A DNA stretch of 5,071 nucleotides, taken from NCBI GenBank assembly GCA_003542655.1, contig DPKF01000187.1:1-5071 (forward strand). Direction: 5' to 3'. Below the pieces are notes generated by a model that searched no databases, was not told the origin of the DNA, and worked only from the letters and a program-made list of their open reading frames with translations. The DNA is from Holosporales bacterium (GTDB lineage Bacteria; Pseudomonadota; Alphaproteobacteria; Paracaedibacterales; UBA11393). The stretch's first letter is position 1. The number at the start of each line of letters is the position of its first letter. Made by a program: the position numbers and the translations under genes. Of the stretch, positions 1 to 5,071 are shown one piece after another.

Positions 1-2542
1 TCGCTGGTGTGCTTCCATTTAAAAAGGGAACGTACGTACCTATTTTTGCATGAATTAATTTTGTTAAAATCGTTCCCATTGATTTAAACTGTGTGAAAAT
101 CAGAACTTTTTCATCATTTTCTAAAATTTCATCCAACAAATCATACAAAACATCTATTTTACCAGACGCGCCGTCAATCCCATTTTTTGTAAACTGTGCT
201 GGGTGATTGCAAATTTGTTTTAAGCGCATCAAGGTTGTTAAAATAAGCCCACGCCTTGCAAGACCATCTTTTGTTTGTGAAAGCTCACTCAACATATTGT
301 CAACACATGCTTTATACAGCGATGTTTGTTCTAAACTTAATTTGCAAATAATTTTATGATTAATACGATCTGGTAAATCTGAAATAATACTTGTATCTGT
401 TTTTAATCGTCGTAACATAAACGGCGAGACAACAAGTTTTAATTGTTGTGCAACTTTTTGTGCATTTTCTTGTTGTTCTTTTTTACTACTATAAGATAAA
501 GCACGCCCATACTGGCTGTTAAACCAAGTCTTATTACCTAACAAGCCATGGTTCACAAAATCCATCAAACTCCAGATATCGGTTGGCCTATTTTCAATAG
601 GCGTACCCGTTAAAATAATACGGTGGCGCGCATTTAAAGATTTTACGGCCTTTGTTTGCTTTGCATTTGCATTTTTAATATTTTGCGCCTCATCTAGGAT
701 AATTGCATCCCAAAGTTGCTGTTTTAAAAATGAGAGATCTCTATCAGCAAGACTATAACTCGTAATAACGATATCGGCGTCAAAAAAATCAGCCTCCTTG
801 TCTCTATCTGCACCATGATGCACATGATAAACAAGTTGTGGTGCAAAAATAGCAAGTTCTCTCTGCCAGTTAGAAAGTAATGACGTTGGGCATACAAGTA
901 AAAATGGCTTCTTAGGCTGCTTACCTTCCTGTCGAACATGTAACATATAGGCAATGGTCTGAATGGTTTTGCCAAGGCCCATATCATCGGCAAGACATGC
1001 GCCCAAACCAGCTTGTCGCATAAAGCAAAGCCATGAATACCCACGTACCTGATAAGGGCGTAATGTTGCATGCAAATTGTCAGGGGGCACCTGTTCCTTA
1101 ATTGGCGTTTGACCACGAAGCTGCTGAAAGACTTTTTTCAACCACCCTGAAGAAACATTATAATTAATGCCATAAGCCGCATCTGCACGCAGTAAATCAA
1201 AAGGCGTTAATTTATTTTTTTGAATTTTTTTAACTTGTTTTAAAAATGAATGTAATTGATCCACATTTACGGGTATCAATGTATCTCCACTCATATAGTG
1301 TGTCTGATTTTCGTCCGCTAATTTCTGCAACTCTTCCAGTGTAACTGGCGTATCGCCCAGTAAAATATTCCATTTTATATTTGAAATTGCAGCCGGAGAA
1401 AATAAACTTTCATCATCATCAAATTGCCCTGCCTCAATAAAAACCTCGGCCCTTGGCGCCACAGGAACATGCGTCATTCCTGTTGGTAAAGATACCTTAC
1501 ACCCTCTTAGAGCTTGAATATTCTTCACTGTCTCCAAAACAGATGACATTTGCGCAATATGAATAGGTGCTGTAATATCTAACATTTTTTCTATATGCTG
1601 AATATTTAATGTCGCATGAAATATATCGTAAAATGGTTGTTTTTCTTTTGCATACAAACTATCTAAACTACATTCTGTGCCACGCATATTATCAAATAAG
1701 TTAATATAACATCTAAAAAGATTGGCATTTTTTTGATCTAATTCGAATTTAATAATAGGCGTATAATAAGAATTATCCTGATAAACTGCTGAAATTTCAG
1801 GCATTATATTCTCTGCTATAGCAGGATCATCCACCATTAATGGGCTTGGATCTGGCGCCAAAATATTATTTAAAATATTTTTAGTTGTTTCCGCTAAATT
1901 TTTTGTGAGCTTAGGGTCAAGCATTTGTGTGTGTGCCATAATATTTTGTATTGCGTCATCTAGCAGCTCGCGAATAAACATAAAATGACTGATAGCGCTA
2001 TTACTATTGAATATGAAAAATGATTCGGGCATAGATTGGGTTAGATTTTCTATATAAAAACGAACACCTCCTTGTAAATTTGCACACCACTTTGTATATA
2101 ATTTACCATCTTTATTTGAAAGGTGTGCGTAATAAGAACGCGCATCAAACAGTTGGGAAGCAATGCGTACCAAAAGATGCGTTAAAGTAAATGTGTTTGA
2201 AAAGTGCACATTCATGAAATTCTTTTTTGGAAATTCTTTTTTTATGCGTGTTGGTGCATAAGGCATGAAACCATGCAAAGGAATACAGTATGCGTATGTT
2301 GAATATTCTTGAAATTCTGTACTTTCGCCAGTCACATCAACAATATTATCTTTAGTGGGAAGGGAAATAGAAATCGTCTTTAATGCTGATACGTATTTTT
2401 GCTTTAAAGCGCATTTTAGGGCTATATTGTGTAAAATAGATGTTTCAACTTCAATAAAGCTTACATCATTCTTTTGGGAAACATTATTGGTTAAACCCCA
2501 AATATAAAGGTTTTTTTCGGCATAAGAAACATTAATTAACAA
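1..2542 (-). CDS. Bacterial SNF2-family DNA-dependent ATPase/helicase, 3' end cut by window edge
   Basis: A SWI2/SNF2 superfamily-2 ATPase, expected to translocate on double-stranded DNA and remodel DNA-bound proteins in the cytoplasm. Its exact bacterial role is unknown. About 847 codons are visible without an internal stop. The N-terminal part (about residues 1-380) is poorly conserved but has the LYIWGL-type segment usual near the start of these proteins. Residues about 385-480 (WNILLGD...LEELQKLAD) resemble the bacterial SNF2-associated domain (DUF3670 type). The ATPase core has LADDMGLGKT with the Walker A lysine near residue 525, DEAQ near 617, LTGTP at 644-648, then LRRLKTD and a RLKQICNHP block. 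The second RecA lobe begins with KVLIFTQF near 812, and the frame runs off the window at NGSTPA. Perhaps 100 C-terminal residues, including the arginine-finger motif, are missing. The start is taken as TTG at 2540-2542, because an in-frame TAG lies two codons upstream and the first in-frame ATG is residue 93, inside a continuous coding frame. It has its own promoter and stands alone, with no restriction or methylase partner visible. Confidence 0.93.
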   Translation of the reverse strand, partial: MLINVSYAEKNLYIWGLTNNVSQKNDVSFIEVETSILHNIALKCALKQKYVSALKTISISLPTKDNIVDVTGESTEFQEYSTYAYCIPLHGFMPYAPTRIKKEFPKKNFMNVHFSNTFTLTHLLVRIASQLFDARSYYAHLSNKDGKLYTKWCANLQGGVRFYIENLTQSMPESFFIFNSNSAISHFMFIRELLDDAIQNIMAHTQMLDPKLTKNLAETTKNILNNILAPDPSPLMVDDPAIAENIMPEISAVYQDNSYYTPIIKFELDQKNANLFRCYINLFDNMRGTECSLDSLYAKEKQPFYDIFHATLNIQHIEKMLDITAPIHIAQMSSVLETVKNIQALRGCKVSLPTGMTHVPVAPRAEVFIEAGQFDDDESLFSPAAISNIKWNILLGDTPVTLEELQKLADENQTHYMSGDTLIPVNVDQLHSFLKQVKKIQKNKLTPFDLLRADAAYGINYNVSSGWLKKVFQQLRGQTPIKEQVPPDNLHATLRPYQVRGYSWLCFMRQAGLGACLADDMGLGKTIQTIAYMLHVRQEGKQPKKPFLLVCPTSLLSNWQRELAIFAPQLVYHVHHGADRDKEADFFDADIVITSYSLADRDLSFLKQQLWDAIILDEAQNIKNANAKQTKAVKSLNARHRIILTGTPIENRPTDIWSLMDFVNHGLLGNKTWFNSQYGRALSYSSKKEQQENAQKVAQQLKLVVSPFMLRRLKTDTSIISDLPDRINHKIICKLSLEQTSLYKACVDNMLSELSQTKDGLARRGLILTTLMRLKQICNHPAQFTKNGIDGASGKIDVLYDLLDEILENDEKVLIFTQFKSMGTILTKLIHAKIGTYVPFLNGSTPA

Positions 2543-2550
2543 CGACTAAG

Positions 2551-2554
2551 TCCC
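2551..2554 (-). promoter_or_regulatory. Weak ribosome binding site supporting the TTG start of the SNF2 gene
   Basis: On the minus strand GGGA sits eight bases before TTG 2540-2542. That is normal Shine-Dalgarno spacing, although the match is short. The nearby ATG codons at 2530-2532 and 2521-2523 are out of frame with the helicase and stop after a few codons, and neither has a better ribosome site. This decides the start only tentatively; ATT at 2534-2536 is a less likely alternative. Confidence 0.4.
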
Positions 2555-2576
2555 ATCATATGTAAGCGCATATACC

Positions 2577-2605
2577 TATATAGCAGATATTAACAAATAT
2601 TTCAA
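2577..2605 (-). promoter_or_regulatory. Sigma70-type promoter with extended -10, driving the SNF2 gene
   Basis: Read on the minus strand, a -35 box TTGAAA (2600-2605, five of six consensus bases) is followed by a 17-base spacer and a -10 box TATATA (2577-2582). The -10 box is preceded by TGC, which gives the extended -10 TGn motif. Transcription would begin near 2570, leaving a leader of about 28 bases before the TTG start. The position fits a separate transcription unit, since the gene upstream on this strand ends in a terminator at 2735-2765. The match is by eye; the AT-rich background makes chance -10 matches common, but the spacing and extended motif together are good. Confidence 0.6.
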
Positions 2606-2734
2606 TGTTTTGGGCTAAGAATGTGCATGTTCTGCGGTTTTTTCATTTTTGTTAAAACATCTCTTTTTTAAACCACAATGCCCAAATCTTGGTAGCTTGC
2701 AGTGAAGATAGAGATTTTAGGTCTGCGCATTTTA

Positions 2735-2765
2735 TAAAAAAAGCCAGAGGAAAACCCCTGGCTTT
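2735..2765 (-). terminator. Rho-independent terminator of the outer-membrane protein gene
   Basis: An 11-base stem (2740-2750 pairing with 2755-2765) closes a four-base loop. On the minus strand it is followed by a run of seven U (2736-2742, partly inside the stem base). The one imperfect position is a G-U wobble in the minus-strand RNA but an A-C mismatch in the plus-strand RNA, and a long U run follows only on the minus strand. Both points orient it to the barrel gene, whose stop codon lies 22 bases before the stem. Confidence 0.93.
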
Positions 2766-2787
2766 AACATTAAGATTAATAAAAATC

Positions 2788-3441
2788 TTAGAAGTTGTAA
2801 GCAACACCAACAGTCATAACAACTGCTTTACGTTTGATTTTTGTATCTAACGTAGCAGCTTGCTCTGCAGCAGTGCCAGTTGCTGTTTTAAATACTTTTT
2901 TGTTACCTGTCATTTTATAACCTAATTCACCACGCATAGAAACGTTACCGAATGCTTTTTCTAAACCAAGTGTTGGTGTAAATGACACGACAGATCTTTT
3001 ACCTTTAGCCGTTTCTGTTCCTGCTAAATTCTTAAGTTTCCATTCATTTTTAGCAACGCCCATGCCTAGTTTAAAATAGCCAGCCATTGTGTCATTGAAC
3101 TTATAACCAACGCGTGGGTTCATTTCAAATGAAATACCAGGCTTTAGGTAAACTGTACCAAGTTTTGTACCTGCTGCGTTTTTACGATCGTAATTTGCTT
3201 TACCTTCAAAACCAAGACCTAGGTCAAGACCAACAAACATGTTGTTGAAGCTTTTTGCATAACCAACGAATAATGAACTGATCATGCTTGTTTTTTTGCC
3301 TGTAGATTTTACTCCATCAGCTTGAACGCCTGTAAATTTGTTAAAGCTTGCGCCAAGATCTCCACCAACTGAGAAACCATTGAACGGTGCAGCCATTGCT
3401 GCTGAAGTTGCAAGAACTGCAACCAATGCGATTTTTTTCAT
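2788..3441 (-). CDS. Small outer-membrane beta-barrel protein (OmpA-like/OMP_b-brl type porin-like family)
   Basis: A 217-residue exported protein, predicted to sit in the outer membrane as an eight-stranded barrel. Residues 1-17 form a classic signal peptide: MKK, a hydrophobic stretch, then AMA before the predicted cut ahead of A18. The mature part alternates polar and apolar residues in about eight amphipathic strands, roughly 22-38, 51-65, 67-83, 97-115, 119-137, 149-165, 166-179 and 203-217. It ends in VGVAYNF, whose terminal phenylalanine is the usual signal for the BAM assembly machinery. No OmpA-type peptidoglycan-binding domain follows, so it is a barrel alone. It is notably basic, with about 31 Lys/Arg against 13 Asp/Glu, mostly lysine, and much of the charge falls in the predicted loops. 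The ATG start has AAGGA eight bases upstream (3450-3454). It has its own candidate promoter and a strong terminator, so it is probably a single-gene, well-expressed unit. The ligand or function cannot be read from sequence; adhesion or structural roles are possible. Confidence 0.88.
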   Translation of the reverse strand: MKKIALVAVLATSAAMAAPFNGFSVGGDLGASFNKFTGVQADGVKSTGKKTSMISSLFVGYAKSFNNMFVGLDLGLGFEGKANYDRKNAAGTKLGTVYLKPGISFEMNPRVGYKFNDTMAGYFKLGMGVAKNEWKLKNLAGTETAKGKRSVVSFTPTLGLEKAFGNVSMRGELGYKMTGNKKVFKTATGTAAEQAATLDTKIKRKAVVMTVGVAYNF

Positions 3442-3522
3442 ATTTTATATCCTTAATGAAAAAGTTAACTTATAACTCATTTATATATCATACATTTAGT
3501 CATTTCTATTTTTTTCAATCTA

Positions 3523-3552
3523 ATTATAGTAAGTTTTTTTACATTGTGTTAT
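3523..3552 (-). promoter_or_regulatory. Candidate promoter of the outer-membrane protein gene
   Basis: On the minus strand there is a perfect -10 box TATAAT at 3523-3528. The best -35 is only ATAACA (3547-3552, four of six) at an 18-base spacing. A TTGCAC hexamer at 3555-3560 is too far away, at 26 bases. Transcription would begin near 3516, giving an AT-rich leader of about 75 bases that ends in the AAGGA ribosome site. A second, weaker arrangement (TTGAAA with TATGAT, 20-base spacer) lies just downstream, so the exact promoter is uncertain. Confidence 0.45.
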
Positions 3553-3556
3553 TTGT

Positions 3557-3581
3557 GCAACATGCTAAATTGCAATGTTGC
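3557..3581. repeat. Bulged inverted repeat upstream of the barrel-gene promoter
   Basis: GCAACATGC at 3557-3565 pairs with GCAATGTTGC at 3572-3581 across a six-base loop, giving nine base pairs with a single bulged A. No U run follows on either strand, so it is not a standard terminator. It lies about 30 bases upstream of the TATAAT box, where an operator or the 3' end of the trxB-tatD transcript could be. Which of these it is cannot be settled from the sequence. Confidence 0.4.
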
Positions 3582-3680
3582 GGCATTTAAATAAATCACC
3601 CGCTGGCGTTGTGAATAGGCCAAGATGTTTATCTAAACGATCATGGTGTTCCCACCTGTATAGATTTACTGCTGTGTAGG
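3565..3680 (-). other. Unassigned segment with a start-less open frame after tatD
   Basis: Between the tatD stop and the hairpin the minus strand is open in one frame for 37 codons (reading YTAVNLYRWEHHDRLDK, then GLFTTPAGDLFKCRNIAI) and stops with TAG at 3565-3567. The frame has no ATG, GTG or TTG start, and upstream it only overlaps tatD out of frame. The plus strand of the same stretch is also open for about 33 codons, likewise without a start. Base composition is about 43% GC, higher than the surroundings. It could be a decayed gene end, a dispersed repeat or an RNA element, or chance. I do not recognise it. Confidence 0.2.
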
Positions 3681-4448
3681 TTATGTTTTGGAAAATAGTG
3701 CATGAAAATTTTGCGTTGTATAGGTTGCGATATCCACTAAAGACATATCTTTTATATCGGCAACTTTTTGTGCAACAATGCGCGTATATGCTGGTTCATT
3801 AGGTTTTCCACGGTATGGAATAGGGGCTAAAAAGGGGGAATCTGTTTCAACTAAAATTCTATCTAAGGGTGCAAATTGAACCACTTCCCTAATTTTTTCA
3901 GCCGTTTTAAATGTTATAATCCCTGAAAAAGATAAATAAAACCCAAGGTCTAATGCCTTGTTAGCAAGTTCTACGCCACCACTAAAGCAATGAAAGACCC
4001 CTTGTATACGCCCTTTGTAGGGCGACAAAAGATCGATCGTATCATGATCAGCATCACGGGTGTGAATAATAAGTGGCAAACCTAATTTTTCCGCCAGAAC
4101 AATATGTTGATCAAAACTTTTCATTTGCTCTGCGCGGGGGCTGTTATCGTAATAATAATCTAAGCCGGTCTCCCCCAGTGCAACAACTTTAGGATGTTTT
4201 GCATACTCTGTCACCTTCTGTTCAATTTCAGGTAAGGTATGATCTTTAGCGTCATGTGGATGCACCCCAACGGAACACCAAACATTATCATATGTGCCCA
4301 CAATTTTTATAAGGTCATCCGTTTCAGATAATTTTGTATTGACGGTTAAAAATTTTGTAACACCCTGTATGCGGGCACGCTCTAATGTTTCTGGAATTTT
4401 ATCTTTAAAGTCAGGAAAATTTAAATGACAATGGCTATCAATTAACAT
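3681..4448 (-). CDS. tatD: TatD family metal-dependent hydrolase/DNase
   Basis: A 255-residue cytoplasmic TatD/YcfH-type enzyme, full length for the family. Members are TIM-barrel amidohydrolases with divalent metal ions; characterised ones act as 3'-5' exonucleases or DNases, though the substrate of this one is not proven. All expected metal ligands are visible: H6 and H8 in the N-terminal DSHCHL motif, E93 in GETGLDYYY, H129 in IIHTRDA, H153 in FHCFSGG, and D203 in ETDSPFLAP. GVHPH near 62-65 and the PYRGKPNEP signature near 211-219 are also typical. The ATG start gives an N-terminus that fits the family exactly. It begins only six bases after the trxB stop and has no strong ribosome site of its own, so translation is probably coupled to trxB. 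No convincing terminator follows. The pairing with trxB looks like a local operon arrangement rather than a pathway link. Confidence 0.96.
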   Translation of the reverse strand: MLIDSHCHLNFPDFKDKIPETLERARIQGVTKFLTVNTKLSETDDLIKIVGTYDNVWCSVGVHPHDAKDHTLPEIEQKVTEYAKHPKVVALGETGLDYYYDNSPRAEQMKSFDQHIVLAEKLGLPLIIHTRDADHDTIDLLSPYKGRIQGVFHCFSGGVELANKALDLGFYLSFSGIITFKTAEKIREVVQFAPLDRILVETDSPFLAPIPYRGKPNEPAYTRIVAQKVADIKDMSLVDIATYTTQNFHALFSKT

Positions 4449-4454
4449 ACACGT

Positions 4455-5071
4455 TTATTCTGCTAAGAATTTCTCAGCATCTAAGGCTGCCATGCAGCCC
4501 ATGCCTGCAGCGGTAACCGCTTGACGGTATATTTTATCTGTTACATCGCCAGCAGCGTATACACCTGGAATATTTGTGTGCACTGTTCCCTTGTCAACAA
4601 GTAAGTAGCCTTCCTGATCCATATTTAGCTGCCCTTTAAAGATTTCAGACATTGGCGTATGACCAATGGCAATAAAGACACCTTGCACATCTATTTGTTT
4701 TTTTGCGCCATCTTGTGTGTTTTTAAGGGATAAGCCTGTAACTTTTTTGGTATCTTCTGTTCCTAAAATTTCATCAACTTGATGGTTCCAAATAACCTTA
4801 ATTTTTTCATTTTTAAACAAGCGTTCTTGTGCAATTTTTTCGGCACGAAGTGAATCACGTCTGTGAACTAACGTTACAGATTTTGCAAAATTGGTTAAAA
4901 ATATTGCCTCTTCCACAGCAGTATTACCGCCCCCGATCACAGCAACATCTTTGCCACGATAGAAAAAACCATCACACGTGGCACACGCAGAAACACCGCC
5001 AGCTTGAAATTTTTTCTCGCTTTCAAGGCCAAGCCACTTGGCTTGTGCACCTGTTGAAATAATAACAGTAT
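4455..5071 (-). CDS. trxB: Thioredoxin reductase, 5' part beyond window edge
   Basis: This FAD flavoenzyme moves electrons from NADPH to thioredoxin in the cytoplasm and so keeps protein thiols reduced. The C-terminal 204 residues are visible; about 115 N-terminal residues (the first FAD-binding part) lie outside. Visible residue 7 onward reads TGAQAKWLGL, the end of the first FAD lobe. The redox-active pair follows in SACATCDG (C29 and C32 of the visible part). The NADPH-binding glycine motif VIGGGNTA is at 44-51, with HRR at 69-71 and R75, the signature that reads the 2'-phosphate of NADPH. The second FAD motif AAGDVTDK begins near 172, then RQAVTAAGMGCMAA closes the fold. All catalytic elements expected in this part are present. 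The C-terminus has no fused thioredoxin domain. tatD follows after six bases in the same direction. Confidence 0.97.
   Translation of the reverse strand, partial: TVIISTGAQAKWLGLESEKKFQAGGVSACATCDGFFYRGKDVAVIGGGNTAVEEAIFLTNFAKSVTLVHRRDSLRAEKIAQERLFKNEKIKVIWNHQVDEILGTEDTKKVTGLSLKNTQDGAKKQIDVQGVFIAIGHTPMSEIFKGQLNMDQEGYLLVDKGTVHTNIPGVYAAGDVTDKIYRQAVTAAGMGCMAALDAEKFLAE

Noticed and set aside
724..1116. A 130-codon minus-strand open frame
   Set aside because: It lies wholly inside the SNF2 gene in another frame, across the Walker A and DEAQ coding region, and its translation resembles no known protein family. It is a shadow of the helicase frame.
1..2542. The SNF2 gene as part of a DISARM or other defence system
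   Set aside because: No methylase, DUF1998, phospholipase D or nuclease gene is visible. The neighbours in the window are housekeeping and envelope genes, and the protein has the generic bacterial SNF2 layout.
2619..2632. A LexA/SOS-like box (GAATGTGCATGTTC) upstream of the SNF2 promoter
   Set aside because: The dyad has two mismatched positions per arm and fits neither the GTTC-N7-GTTC box of alphaproteobacteria nor the GAAC-N4-GTTC type. It is also about 15 bases upstream of the -35, so I do not call it.
2606..2674. Tiny open frames (14-16 codons) on each strand in the gap before the SNF2 gene
   Set aside because: There is no ribosome site at suitable spacing and no recognisable sequence; such lengths are expected by chance in AT-rich spacer.
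3387..3590. A 67-codon plus-strand open frame
   Set aside because: It begins opposite the signal-peptide region of the barrel gene and runs over its promoter. It has low-complexity Phe/Tyr-rich translation and no ribosome site.
4829..5062. A 77-codon plus-strand open frame
   Set aside because: It is antisense to the clearly coding NADPH and CxxC region of trxB, with no family resemblance.

Overview
The window is an AT-rich piece of bacterial chromosome in which every supportable gene lies on the minus strand. The best guess for the host is an alphaproteobacterium, possibly one of the AT-rich host-associated lineages. This rests on the TrxB and TatD sequences, which look alphaproteobacterial, and on a small Gram-negative outer-membrane barrel. 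It is an inference from sequence flavour, since no rRNA is present. Read in the direction of transcription (right to left), the layout is trxB (3' two thirds, entering at the right edge), tatD, a small outer-membrane beta-barrel gene, and a long SNF2-family helicase gene that leaves through the left edge.

Right part (3681-5071): trxB ends six bases before the tatD start, so the two are almost certainly one transcript. TrxB reduces thioredoxin with NADPH. TatD is a metal-dependent nuclease/hydrolase of the amidohydrolase fold. No convincing terminator follows tatD.

Middle (2549-3680): a 239-bp gap after tatD holds a GC-richer stretch that is open but start-less on both strands, a bulged hairpin, and a likely promoter. 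Next comes a 217-residue secreted, strongly basic eight-stranded barrel protein with a clean ribosome binding site. It ends in a clear rho-independent terminator. The next gap carries a good sigma70-type promoter with an extended -10 element, driving the helicase.

Left part (1-2542): about 847 codons of a bacterial SNF2-family ATPase, intact through all motifs that fall in the window. It most likely begins at a TTG codon. An SNF2_N ATPase core follows a bacterial SNF2-associated region, and the second RecA lobe is cut by the window edge.

These look like ordinary housekeeping and envelope genes. I found no transposase, CRISPR array, toxin-antitoxin pair, restriction or defence cluster, tRNA or rRNA, and no evidence of a new multi-gene system. 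The points worth a second look are the helicase start region, the unassigned segment downstream of tatD, and the unusual charge of the barrel protein.
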